A stretch of DNA of 64,000 nt. Source: PALSA-968 sp964387075 (GTDB taxonomy: Bacteria > Bacteroidota > Bacteroidia > B-17B0 > Aurantibacillaceae). The notes below the pieces were generated by a model. It had not been told where the DNA came from and searched no databases. It saw only the letters and a program-made list of their open reading frames with translations. Location: NCBI GenBank assembly GCA_964387075.1, contig CAYLVB010000002.1, positions 504,865 through 568,864 of the forward strand, written 5' to 3'. Position numbers and translations under genes: made by a program. The stretch's first letter is position 1. Each line of letters starts with the position of its first letter. Positions 18,375 to 25,382 of the stretch are shown here, in pieces.

Positions 18375-19447
18375 ATATTCTCTACGGAGTTCCCGGCGAG
18401 GGAATGGGGCATGCAACTCGTAGTAAAGTGGTTATTGATCACCTGCTGAAACAGCATAACGTGCAGGTTGTTTCCAGTTCACGTGCTTTTCAATTTCTGA
18501 ACAAAAGTTTTCCGGGACGTGTACATGAGATAAAGGGATTTCATTTTGCCTATAAAAATGCCCAGGTCTCTAAAGCCGGAACCTTTGCCTTAAACCTGAA
18601 GAACGCGCCGAAGAATCTCCTGCAGAATTTCAAAGAGTACCGCCAACTGCATACTAATTTCAGTCCCGACCTTGTGATCAGCGATTTTGAATCTTTTTCC
18701 TTTGTATTCGCTAAGCAATATCGTTTGCCGCTGATAAGCATCGATAATATGCAGGTAATTGATCGCTGCCAAATGAATATTGAGATCCCGAAGGAAGAAA
18801 AGAATAACTATAGATTGTCGAAAGCGATCGTGAAGGCAAAGGTTCCGGGTGCCGATCATTATTTCATCACCAGTTTCTTTGACGCGCCTGTAAAAGCCAA
18901 GAATACGATTCTTGTTCCTTCAATAATCCGTGATGCCATTATCCAGGCAAAACCTTCTTACGGAGAGCATATTTTGATGTATCAGACCTCCAGCACGCTT
19001 TCTACAGTAAAAGAAGTGCTGAACCGAATTCCGGGTATCGCCTTTTATGTTTATGGTTTTAATAAGGATGAAAAGCACGATAACGTGATCTTCAAGTCCT
19101 TCAGCGAGGATGGCTTTGTAAAGGATCTTGCCGGAGCCAAAGCGGTGATCGCCAATGGCGGATTCTCTTTCATTTCCGAAGCGGTCTACCTGAAGAAACC
19201 TGTTTATTCTTTTCCTCTCAGGAACCAATTTGAGCAATTTGTGAACGCGGCATACATTGATAAAATGGGATACGGAAGACATTTTGAAGAACTGACAACT
19301 GATAACCTCAAGGCTTTTCTGTTTGATCTGGAAAACTTTCGTACTAACCTGTCAGCCTATCTGCAAAACGGAAACGAGATACTATTCACTCTCCTTGATG
19401 AGAAGTTGACTCACCTGAATAATAAAAAGAAGAAGACTACCGCGTAA
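18371..19447 (+). CDS. Glycosyltransferase (MJ1255/VC2487-like, Glyco_trans_1_3 type)
   Basis: 358 residues with a GT-B outline. The N-terminus MNILYGVPGEGMGHATRS has the Gly-rich loop of this family. The C-terminal half has the donor-site pattern VIANGGFSFISEAVYLKKP followed by QFEQFVNA, as in MurG/UDP-glucuronosyltransferase relatives. Members transfer a sugar from a nucleotide donor to a lipid or polysaccharide. Its ATG overlaps the PAP2 stop, so the pair is likely coupled. A joint role in a glycolipid pathway, with the phosphatase removing a phosphate from a lipid, would fit but is inference. Confidence 0.85.
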   Translation: MNILYGVPGEGMGHATRSKVVIDHLLKQHNVQVVSSSRAFQFLNKSFPGRVHEIKGFHFAYKNAQVSKAGTFALNLKNAPKNLLQNFKEYRQLHTNFSPDLVISDFESFSFVFAKQYRLPLISIDNMQVIDRCQMNIEIPKEEKNNYRLSKAIVKAKVPGADHYFITSFFDAPVKAKNTILVPSIIRDAIIQAKPSYGEHILMYQTSSTLSTVKEVLNRIPGIAFYVYGFNKDEKHDNVIFKSFSEDGFVKDLAGAKAVIANGGFSFISEAVYLKKPVYSFPLRNQFEQFVNAAYIDKMGYGRHFEELTTDNLKAFLFDLENFRTNLSAYLQNGNEILFTLLDEKLTHLNNKKKKTTA

Positions 19448-19582
19448 TGACCAGTTTCGATATCTTATTGTGTATCATCACAAAGTAAATGCCGGGTTCC
19501 GGTGCCTTTTCGGGGTTTTCTTGTTACTATTTTAACAATTAGGATAGAATACCAGTCCGAAAGGGGAACCCATAAAGACGCC

Positions 19583-19608
19583 GAAACCCCAGTGTTTACT
19601 GGGGTTTC
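19583..19608. terminator. Strong hairpin, possible terminator of the tRNA/GIY-YIG locus
   Basis: GAAACCCCAGT (19583-19593) and ACTGGGGTTTC (19598-19608) form an 11-bp perfect stem with a GTTT loop. There is no clean T-tract on either side. It lies just beyond the tRNA-end copy, where a tRNA terminator would be expected on the minus strand. Confidence 0.5.
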
Positions 19609-19625
19609 CGAGGTGTTGCCTCTTT

Positions 19626-19675
19626 GTAGCGGGAGAAGGATTCGAACCTCCGTCCGCCGCGGCGGATATGAGCCC
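19626..19675 (-). pseudogene. Truncated copy of the initiator-tRNA 3' half
   Basis: On the minus strand this reads GGGCTCATA (anticodon stem and CAT), then the perfect 14-bp palindrome TCCGCCGCGGCGGA in place of the tRNA's ACCCAAAGGT, then the T-arm and acceptor end. The last 27 bp (19626-19652) are identical to 19958-19984 in the real tRNA gene. There is no 5' half, so it cannot fold as a tRNA. It begins directly at the stop of the repaired GIY-YIG frame. Confidence 0.85.
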
Positions 19676-19917
19676 TCAGTGTTTCAGGGTCTTAATAAAG
19701 TGTCTTCCAGCCCCAGACTTTAACCACTTTCCCGTGTCAAGGCCTCTTTTTTGGTTTGAAATTCTTCAGCAAGAATTAATCTCCAGGGGCGATATTTAAT
19801 CGTCCAACCTTTAGTTGCCAATTCGTTATGCGAAGCCAACCTTGAATTAATATCTGATGTGGAACCTGTATAATGCTTTTGGTACTTATCGCTGTATAGA
19901 ACGTAAACTGTATACAT
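19676..19917 (-). pseudogene. GIY-YIG endonuclease-like small protein, frameshifted
   Basis: From ATG 19917 the frame reads MYTVYVLYSDKY, then YTGST (GIY-YIG core), NELATKGWTIKYRPW and KKEALTRE. It then leaves the family pattern and stops at 19720. Adding one A to the run GAAAGTGG at about 19728 restores KWLKSGAGRHFIKTLKH and a stop at 19676, giving an 80-residue protein of normal UPF0213 length. The family is related to UvrC and homing nucleases and acts on DNA. The ORF starts 8 bp after the tRNA terminator and ends at the tRNA-end copy. A sequencing error in the A-run cannot be excluded. Confidence 0.85.
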
Positions 19918-19924
19918 CTCTAAA

Positions 19925-19955
19925 AAACAAAAAGCCACCTAAAGGTGACTTTTTA
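19925..19955 (-). terminator. Terminator directly after the initiator tRNA
   Basis: The minus strand reads AAAAAGTCACC TTTA GGTGGCTTTTT and then GTTTTTT. The stem is strong with one mismatch and a T-tract. It lies 4 bp past the tRNA 3' end and is nearly symmetrical, so it may work both ways. Confidence 0.75.
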
Positions 19956-19958
19956 TAG

Positions 19959-20030
<72 letters not shown>

Positions 20031-20216
20031 ATATTTTGTATTGCTTTTTGCGTGATCAGGGGCTTACCCCTGTGGCGAGGCTTGGCTCGCCATCGAGAGT
20101 TTACCTCTCGACTCTATCCCGCAACATTTTGTATTGCTTTTTGCGTGATCAGGGGCTTACCCCTGTGGCGAGGATTGGCTCGCCATCGAGAGTTTACCTC
20201 TCGACTCTATCCCGCA
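20031..20216 (-). repeat. Two 93-bp tandem units each ending in the tRNA 5' sequence
   Basis: Units 20031-20123 and 20124-20216 differ at only two positions that I see. Counting the tRNA itself, the 12 nt CTCTATCCCGCA occur three times at exact 93-bp steps (20019, 20112, 20205). On the minus strand each unit runs tRNA 5' end, hairpin CGAGAGGTAAACTCTCG, hairpin GGCGAGCC-AA-GCCTCGCC, hairpin AGGGG-TAAG-CCCCT, and an AT-rich leader. CAGGGGTA also occurs in the tRNA D-arm in the same order, so each unit may be a decayed tRNA 5' half with two hairpins inserted. Confidence 0.88.
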
Positions 20217-20520
20217 ATATGTTGTATAAAAGAACTCGTTTCTAAAATCGAGTGCAAATATAGGTATTTGTTGTTCACTAAAGCAAATTATTTTCAACAA
20301 GCTGTTAGCAGGCATTTTGGTTGCCTTCTGTAAATTCTAAAACAACCTTTTTGCAACAATTCTCATTGGGGAACTTGCAAAAAAACACGTCAAACAATTT
20401 TTTTTCCGCTTCGGCCATTTTAATCGGGTCTTTACCGATAATTCCGAACCAGGGGGTGGTCGCGAACTATTTTTGGAGCTCAATTAACCCAATTAATAAC
20501 CATTTAAACAAAAAAACTTT
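20217..20520. other. Intergenic region between the tRNA array and the disordered protein gene
   Basis: AT-rich DNA holding the leftward tRNA promoter (20255-20287) and a rightward TATTTTTG box at 20468-20475, 45 bp before the ATG at 20521. No further gene is visible. Confidence 0.55.
20255..20287 (-). promoter_or_regulatory. Promoter of the initiator tRNA
   Basis: On the minus strand TTTG (20287-20284), 21 bp, and TATATTTG (20262-20255) fit the phylum promoter. Transcription would start near 20248, run through both 93-bp units and then the tRNA. No closer promoter is seen next to the tRNA. Confidence 0.6.
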
Positions 20521-21357
20521 ATGAGAAGAAACCAGAATCAGGGAAGAGGGTCTCAAGGCAGGAACTCTTCGGGTCGCAATCCGCAGAACCAAAACCAAAA
20601 TCAAAACCAATCAGGTCGTGGTCGTTATAATGAAGACACCAATGTGGCTGAATACGGCTATGATGAAGAGGAAAGCCAGTATGCCAGTCAGCGCGGCATG
20701 AACGATGAGTACGAGAACGACTATGATTCCTTTGATGATGAGGACAGCGATGAGTACAATGAGTATTCTACCCGTGGTTCTTACAACTCTTTTGAAGACG
20801 AAGATGATAATGATTTCAGGGCCGGTTATGATGAAGAAGAGCCTGATAACTACCAGCACGAAGAGTATGGAAGCCAGCGTGGTTATAACAGCGGCAACCG
20901 CCGTACAGGCATGAACGGGAACCAATACGGTTCGAACCGCGGAGATTTCAATACAGGCGGGCGTAACTATCGTTCCGGATCAAACGGATATTATAACGGG
21001 TCTAACGGATCCGGCAATACTTCACGCGGCCGTAACAATAACCAGGACTACGCCGGCGGTCAGGGTTCCAACGGCTGGGGACGCAGCAATGAAGGTTCTA
21101 ACAATTATGGTCGCCAGGGCACAAGCCGCGAAAACGGAAGTTCGCAGTACGGACAGCAGGGCAATAGCGGTTGGGGAGGTTCTTCCCAGGGCTATCGTGG
21201 CGGCAGCAACCAGGATAACTGGCGCTCTAGCAACAATGCAAACTATGGCCAATCCCGCCGTAACGGCAGTTCGAAGCGTAACAGCGGAAGTAATGGTTCG
21301 GGTTCCCAGCGCAGCCGTCGCACTTCGCGCAGCACCAGCCGCAGCGATCGTTACTAA
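20521..21357 (+). CDS. Intrinsically disordered Asn/Gly/Ser/Arg-rich protein
   Basis: 278 residues of low complexity. The N-terminus is basic and Gln/Asn-rich (NPQNQNQNQNQSGRGR). An acidic Tyr/Asp/Glu-rich part follows (about 38-120, with repeats like DEYENDYDSFDDEDSDEY), then a Gly/Asn/Ser/Arg-rich half resembling RNA-binding RGG proteins, and a Ser/Arg-rich end. There are no Cys, no signal peptide and no membrane segment, so it is cytoplasmic. I recognise no family. Codon use is normal and the frame is long, so it is a real gene. Its neighbour is a stress-type ferritin-like protein that also has an Asn/Ser/Gly-rich tail, which suggests a shared stress role. Condensate formation or nucleic-acid binding is conceivable but unproven. 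Confidence 0.75.
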   Translation: MRRNQNQGRGSQGRNSSGRNPQNQNQNQNQSGRGRYNEDTNVAEYGYDEEESQYASQRGMNDEYENDYDSFDDEDSDEYNEYSTRGSYNSFEDEDDNDFRAGYDEEEPDNYQHEEYGSQRGYNSGNRRTGMNGNQYGSNRGDFNTGGRNYRSGSNGYYNGSNGSGNTSRGRNNNQDYAGGQGSNGWGRSNEGSNNYGRQGTSRENGSSQYGQQGNSGWGGSSQGYRGGSNQDNWRSSNNANYGQSRRNGSSKRNSGSNGSGSQRSRRTSRSTSRSDRY

Positions 21358-21374
21358 GATACATGTATAAATCT

Positions 21375-21407
21375 AAGGTCAGCAGGTGAAAGCCTGCTGA
21401 CCTTTAT
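21375..21407 (+). terminator. Terminator after the disordered protein
   Basis: AAGGTCAGCAGG (21375-21386) and CCTGCTGACCTT (21393-21404) form a perfect 12-bp stem with a 6-nt loop, followed by TAT. The T-tract is short, so it may also work as an mRNA 3' stabiliser or be read through into the next gene. Confidence 0.65.
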
Positions 21408-21433
21408 CAATAAAAATCAAAATCAATCAAATC

Positions 21434-22081
21434 ATGGCAAGAACATCAAGCGGTAGCAATGGTACTACCAAAAAAAACCAAAATTATTCAACCAACGGGT
21501 CTTCAAACGGCTCAACCTCCAATGGTTCTTCGTCTAAGAACGGAAGTTCAAAGAGCGGAAAAAAACCAGAAAAGACGCTGGAGGATCTTTTTGAGGCGGA
21601 GTTGAAAGACACTTACAGCGCCGAAAAGCAGCTGGTGGAAGCTTTACCCGAAATGGCCAAGGCCGCCGACAGCGAAGACCTGCAGGACGCTTTTGAAAAA
21701 CACTTACAGGAAACCAAACGCCAGGTGGAAAGAATTGAAAAGATATTCGACCGGCTGGACATTGATAAAGACGAAGAAGAGAAATGCGCGGCCATGGAAG
21801 GCCTTATCAAGGAAGGAAAGCATATCATCCGCGAATTTGACCGCAGCCCGGTGCGCGATTCGGCTTTGATCATCGCGGCGCAAAAAGTAGAACATTACGA
21901 GATCGCTTCATACGGCTCGTTGTGTGAACTTGCCGATGTGCTAGGTTATTCCAATATAGCGGATATCCTGGGGCGCAGTTTGCAAGAGGAAGAAAAGACC
22001 GATAAAGACCTTACTGCCCTGGCAATGGATGTGAATGATGAGGCTTGTGAAGTAAGCCACCGCGAAGAAGAGCTGGCTTAA
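21434..22081 (+). CDS. Ferritin-like DUF892 protein (YciE/YciF family)
   Basis: 215 residues. Residues 1-45 are a disordered Asn/Gly/Ser/Lys tail. The rest is a four-helix ferritin-like domain typical of DUF892: LEDLFEAELKDTYSAEKQLV, MAKAADSEDLQDAFEKHL, and AQKVEHYEIASYGSLCELA with the metal-ligand Glu and His (KVEHYE). YciF-type proteins are induced by osmotic and general stress in enteric bacteria. Catalysis is not established. The tail resembles the sequence of the upstream disordered protein. Start ATG 21434 is the only sensible choice. Confidence 0.9.
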   Translation: MARTSSGSNGTTKKNQNYSTNGSSNGSTSNGSSSKNGSSKSGKKPEKTLEDLFEAELKDTYSAEKQLVEALPEMAKAADSEDLQDAFEKHLQETKRQVERIEKIFDRLDIDKDEEEKCAAMEGLIKEGKHIIREFDRSPVRDSALIIAAQKVEHYEIASYGSLCELADVLGYSNIADILGRSLQEEEKTDKDLTALAMDVNDEACEVSHREEELA

Positions 22082-22113
22082 GGTACTTTGCAGGATAAAA
22101 AGAGACCCTTCCC

Positions 22114-22132
22114 ACCCCGGAGGGGTTTTTTT
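22114..22132 (+). terminator. Terminator after the ferritin-like gene
   Basis: ACCCC-GGA-GGGGT followed by seven T. A longer alternative stem using CCCTTCC upstream is also possible. Confidence 0.75.
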
Positions 22133-22159
22133 ATTTCCTGCCAGCCCCCCTTTTTTTGC

Positions 22160-22167
22160 TAAATTTG
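22160..22167 (+). promoter_or_regulatory. -7 box for era
   Basis: TAAATTTG fits TAnnTTTG and ends 7 bp before the ATG at 22175, implying a nearly leaderless message. Confidence 0.55.
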
Positions 22168-22174
22168 CGCCCTG

Positions 22175-23047
22175 ATGCACAAAGCGGGTTTCGTTAATAT
22201 CATTGGTTGTCCCAACGTAGGTAAATCTACGCTGCTCAACGCGTTGGTGGGCGAACGATTATCTGTGATCACTTCCAAAGCGCAGACCACGCGCCACCGC
22301 ATCATGGGTATTGTGAGTGAAAAGGACTACCAAGTCATTTTTTCGGATACGCCGGGCATTTTAAAGCCCAATTACAAACTGCATGAGAAGATGATGCGTT
22401 TTGTGGCCGATGCCATGGAAGATGCCGATGTTTTTTTACTGATAACCGATGTGTATGAGGATGTGCAGCTGGAGCAATCGTATATCGATAAATTAAAGAA
22501 GACAACACAACCGGTTTTGGTCTTGATCAATAAGATCGATATCGCGGAAGTTGGCAAGGTTGAGGCAAAGGTTGATCAATGGCATGAACGTTTACCAAAT
22601 GCCGAGATATTGCCTATTTCTGCACTGCAGAAAACGAATCTTGGCCTTGTCATGAAAAAGATCCTGGGCCTGTTGCCCGAGCATCCCGCTTATTTTGATA
22701 AGGGTGAGCTCACGGATAAGCCGGAGCGTTTTTTCGTTTCAGAGATCATCCGAGAGAAAATATTGCTGAACTATAAAAAGGAAATTCCCTATAGCTGCGA
22801 AGTGGTGGTGGAATCTTTTAAGGAAGATGAAAAGATCATTCGCATCGAGGCCGTGATCTATGTGGAACGCGATTCGCAAAAGGGCATACTTATCGGTCAC
22901 AAAGGCGCGGCGCTGAAGAAAGTGGGCATTGAAGCGAGAAAAGATTGCGAAACCTTCTTCGGGAAACAGATACATCTCGAAACTTTTGTGAAGGTTGACA
23001 AGGACTGGCGCGCGAATGAAAAGCGTTTGAACAAATTTGGATACTAG
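22175..23047 (+). CDS. era: GTPase Era
   Basis: 290 residues, the usual length. The GTPase domain shows G1 GCPNVGKST, G3 DTPG, G4 NKID and G5 near ISALQ. The C-terminal KH domain follows with FFVSEIIREKILL and the RNA-contact loop ILIGHKGAALKKVG. Era binds the 3' end of 16S rRNA and checks assembly of the small ribosomal subunit. All motifs are intact and it should be essential. It has its own promoter and terminator-bounded upstream edge, so it is likely transcribed alone or with hemH 49 bp downstream. Confidence 0.97.
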   Translation: MHKAGFVNIIGCPNVGKSTLLNALVGERLSVITSKAQTTRHRIMGIVSEKDYQVIFSDTPGILKPNYKLHEKMMRFVADAMEDADVFLLITDVYEDVQLEQSYIDKLKKTTQPVLVLINKIDIAEVGKVEAKVDQWHERLPNAEILPISALQKTNLGLVMKKILGLLPEHPAYFDKGELTDKPERFFVSEIIREKILLNYKKEIPYSCEVVVESFKEDEKIIRIEAVIYVERDSQKGILIGHKGAALKKVGIEARKDCETFFGKQIHLETFVKVDKDWRANEKRLNKFGY

Positions 23048-23096
23048 TAGAAATTAAGAATGCAGGATCCGGAATTCGAATTGATGTGATGAAGTA

Positions 23097-24110
23097 ATGA
23101 AAACGGCAGTTTTGTTAATAAACCTGGGTACTCCGGATAATCCTTCAACTCCGGCGGTAAGAAAATATCTTACCGAATTTTTGAATGATCGCCGCGTTAT
23201 TGATATCTCCGCCATCGGCAGGTTCTTCCTCGTGAATTTTTTGATCGTACCTTTTCGTTCTTCCAGGTCGGCGAAACTCTATAAGCATATCTGGAGCGAT
23301 AAGGGCTCGCCGCTTCTTTACAATAGTGTGGAGCTGAAAAGGAAATTACAGGCAAAACTGGGAGAGAACTATTTTGTAGAACTGGCCATGCGCTACCAGA
23401 GTCCTTCTATAAAGAACGCGCTTGAAAATATCCGCAAACAAAAACCAAAGAAGATCGTGGTGCTTCCGTTGTACCCGCAGTACGCTTCTTCCAGCACCGG
23501 CTCAACTTTAGAGAAGGTTTTTTCAGAGATAAAAGGTTGGGAAGTAATTCCCGAAATGCAGATCGGAAGCAATTTTCATGATCAGGAAGATGTTGTGAAT
23601 TGTTATGCGGAAGAAGGAGCAAAATTCAATGTGAGCGAGTACGATCATGTCCTTTTCTCGTACCATGGTTTGCCCGAGCGACAGATCAAAAAAGCATCCG
23701 AACATTACGGAGATAATTCCTGTTTCCTGGGAACCTGCTGCGAAGCGGCTACCGAAAGAAATCAATACTGCTACCGCGCCAACTGTTTTAGAACAACCCA
23801 GCTCATCGCCAAAAAGCTGAACTTACCACGGGAAAAATATACGATCTGTTTTCAAAGTCGCCTTGGTAGAAGCGAGTGGATCAAGCCTTACACCGATCAG
23901 GTATTGAAGGAAAGAGCCAAACTTGGTAATAAAAAGCTCCTTGTATTTTCTCCCGCCTTCGTGGCCGATTGCCTCGAAACCATTCACGAGATCGGCACCG
24001 AATACAACGACGCCTTCAGAAGTTATGGTGGAGAAAAAGTAACTTTGGTTCCCAGCCTCAACAGCAACGATAATTGGGTGAACGCGCTTGCGCGACTTAT
24101 TCAAAAATGA
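23097..24110 (+). CDS. hemH: Ferrochelatase
   Basis: 337 residues. It inserts ferrous iron into protoporphyrin IX (or coproporphyrin), the last step of heme synthesis. Visible family marks are the N-terminus VLLINLGTPDNPSTPAVRKY, the catalytic-His stretch FSYHGLPERQIKK, CFQSRLGRSEWIKPYT, and VFSPAFVADCLETIHEI with its conserved Glu. It carries several Cys (CFLGTCCEAATERNQYC) in the middle, an arrangement seen in Bacteroidota members; iron-sulfur binding there is not certain. The stop abuts the convergent small zinc-motif gene with no gap. Confidence 0.96.
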   Translation: MKTAVLLINLGTPDNPSTPAVRKYLTEFLNDRRVIDISAIGRFFLVNFLIVPFRSSRSAKLYKHIWSDKGSPLLYNSVELKRKLQAKLGENYFVELAMRYQSPSIKNALENIRKQKPKKIVVLPLYPQYASSSTGSTLEKVFSEIKGWEVIPEMQIGSNFHDQEDVVNCYAEEGAKFNVSEYDHVLFSYHGLPERQIKKASEHYGDNSCFLGTCCEAATERNQYCYRANCFRTTQLIAKKLNLPREKYTICFQSRLGRSEWIKPYTDQVLKERAKLGNKKLLVFSPAFVADCLETIHEIGTEYNDAFRSYGGEKVTLVPSLNSNDNWVNALARLIQK

Positions 24111-24359
24111 TCATTTCCCGGGTACGGGCTCCCATCCATGTTCTTTACCTATGGGACAGAAATCTAATGTGGGCAACGTTCGAGTCATAATGGAAACTTT
24201 ACAATGCCGGCAAAGGTATTCCTCTAATCCCACAATGCCCAGGTCGTTCCACACATGGGTGTTGCCCGTGCCACACGAAAGTACACTGGGAATCATGCGG
24301 TCGGTGACCACTGTGTGGCACTTTACACACTGGTAATTATGTAATAGGTTTGAATTCAA
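24111..24359 (-). CDS. Small double zinc-ribbon-like protein
   Basis: 82 residues from TTG 24359. Two halves repeat one pattern. The first is QCVKCHT, then IPSVLSC, then NTHVWNDLG. The second is LCRHCKV, then LPTLDFC, then KEHGWEPVPG. Each has CxxC, a Pro-x4-C and His-x-Trp, so two metal sites are likely. I know no named family for it. The internal repeat argues that the frame is real, although it has a TTG start and is convergent with hemH with zero spacing. A metal- or redox-responsive role is possible given the heme neighbour, but this is only inference. Confidence 0.65.
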   Translation of the reverse strand: MNSNLLHNYQCVKCHTVVTDRMIPSVLSCGTGNTHVWNDLGIVGLEEYLCRHCKVSIMTRTLPTLDFCPIGKEHGWEPVPGK

Positions 24360-24418
24360 AATGTATTTTTCCCTTTTTGGCTAGGTACAAGCCGTGTTCA
24401 AATAATATCCTCCAAAAA

Positions 24419-24436
24419 TACACCATAAATGGTGTA
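24419..24436. promoter_or_regulatory. 18-bp palindrome, candidate operator
   Basis: TACACCAT-AA-ATGGTGTA is a perfect inverted repeat. One arm with its flank (AAATGGTGTA) recurs at 24503-24512, 57 bp before the HTH regulator start at 24560. Such an arrangement is typical of an autoregulated operator. Confidence 0.5.
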
Positions 24437-24559
24437 ATTTAGAATATGTAGAGAAAAAAATGATACACAACTTACAGGTTCCGGCTCTTTTCCGGGCATC
24501 GCAAATGGTGTATATTTTAAGTTGTAATGAAAATGACCTAATATGATGACTTTTGTTCA

Positions 24560-24862
24560 ATGAACAGGGAGAAGGATATTTGCAAGGAGATAGGATTTAG
24601 ATTGAAAGAATTGAGGATCCGAAAAGGGTATTCGAGCTATGAGAATTTTGCGTTGGAATATGATCTATCCAGGATGCAATACTGGCGCATAGAAAAAGGA
24701 CTTGCCAATCTCACTATGCGCAGCCTCATTACCTTATTGAATATCCACGAGATCAGCATCGAAGAGTTTTTCAGAAGCTTCCTGAAAGACGAAGTAAAAA
24801 ATGGAGCTTCGGGCGCCAAAAAAAGGAATTCTTCTTTTAAACCCCGGGCGAGGAAAAGATGA
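24560..24862 (+). CDS. XRE-type helix-turn-helix regulator
   Basis: 100 residues. The helix-turn-helix lies at about 8-66: IGFRLKELRIRKGYSSYENFA, then a recognition segment LSRMQYWRIEKGLANLTMRS, then LITLLNIHEISIEEFF. The C-terminal tail is very basic (KKRNSSFKPRARKR). It resembles small Cro/C1-type regulators, as found alone, in toxin-antitoxin pairs or with restriction systems. None of those partners is next to it. The palindrome upstream may be its own operator. Its role is unknown. Confidence 0.8.
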   Translation: MNREKDICKEIGFRLKELRIRKGYSSYENFALEYDLSRMQYWRIEKGLANLTMRSLITLLNIHEISIEEFFRSFLKDEVKNGASGAKKRNSSFKPRARKR

Positions 24863-24939
24863 CCTATTCCCGGCATTTATTCAAATTACTGTATATCAAA
24901 TAATTATCTTCATGGGGACTAAGCTTTATTTGCTTAAAA

Positions 24940-24971
24940 TTGCTTGAATTCTGAAAAAAGCGCTATATTTG
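24940..24971 (+). promoter_or_regulatory. Promoter of rpsO
   Basis: TTG at 24940-24942, a 21-bp spacer and TATATTTG at 24964-24971 match the Bacteroidota promoter. ATG follows 23 bp later. Confidence 0.65.
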
Positions 24972-24994
24972 CAGTCCTTAAAATTTAAGAAGAG

Positions 24995-25264
24995 ATGATA
25001 CTTACAACACAAGCAAAAAAAGACATTTTTAAGAAGCACGGCGGTTCTGATAAAAACACCGGTTCTTCAGAAAGCCAGATCGCCCTTTTCACACAGCGTA
25101 TCGAGCACTTAAGCGGTCACTTACAGAATAACAAAAAAGATTTTGGCACGCAGCGTTCTTTGTTAAACTTAGTAGGCAAGCGCCGCGCTTTGTTAGACTA
25201 CCTGAAACGCACCGATCTTGAAAAATATCGCGCGCTGATCAAAACATTAGATATCCGTAAATAA
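24995..25264 (+). CDS. rpsO: 30S ribosomal protein S15
   Basis: 89 residues, the normal length. It has TGSSESQIALFTQRIEHLSGHL, then KKDFGTQRSLLNLVGKRRAL and the final LDYLKRTDLEKYRALIKTL. It binds the central domain of 16S rRNA early in small-subunit assembly. The gene is followed by a terminator-like hairpin and pnp, the same order as in enteric bacteria, where S15 and the hairpin tune expression of the pair. Confidence 0.98.
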   Translation: MILTTQAKKDIFKKHGGSDKNTGSSESQIALFTQRIEHLSGHLQNNKKDFGTQRSLLNLVGKRRALLDYLKRTDLEKYRALIKTLDIRK

Positions 25265-25283
25265 TGAGCGGAAAATGATCTTC

Positions 25284-25316
25284 AAAAGGCATCTGGGAGA
25301 ACCCCGATGCCTTTTG
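25284..25316 (+). terminator. Hairpin between rpsO and pnp
   Basis: AAAAGGCATC (25284-25293) pairs perfectly with GATGCCTTTT (25306-25315). It ends in TTTTG. It can act as a partial terminator or RNase processing site, as is known for the rpsO-pnp gap in Escherichia coli. Confidence 0.8.
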
Positions 25317-25382
25317 TGTTTAAAGAGAAAAATAAATCAAATATAAACGCACCGGAAAGGCCGGGGCACAACACCAAAACAA

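Noticed and set aside
19626..19675. Second functional tRNA-Met
   Set aside because: There is no 5' acceptor or D-arm and the anticodon stem cannot pair, so it is only a 3' fragment.
20031..20216. CRISPR array
   Set aside because: The units are only two, contiguous without unique spacers, and carry tRNA sequence and hairpins; no cas genes are in view.
20611..20925. 104-codon hydrophobic frame opposite the disordered protein
   Set aside because: Ile/Val-rich antisense of GAT/GAA/AAY codons; the sense frame explains it.
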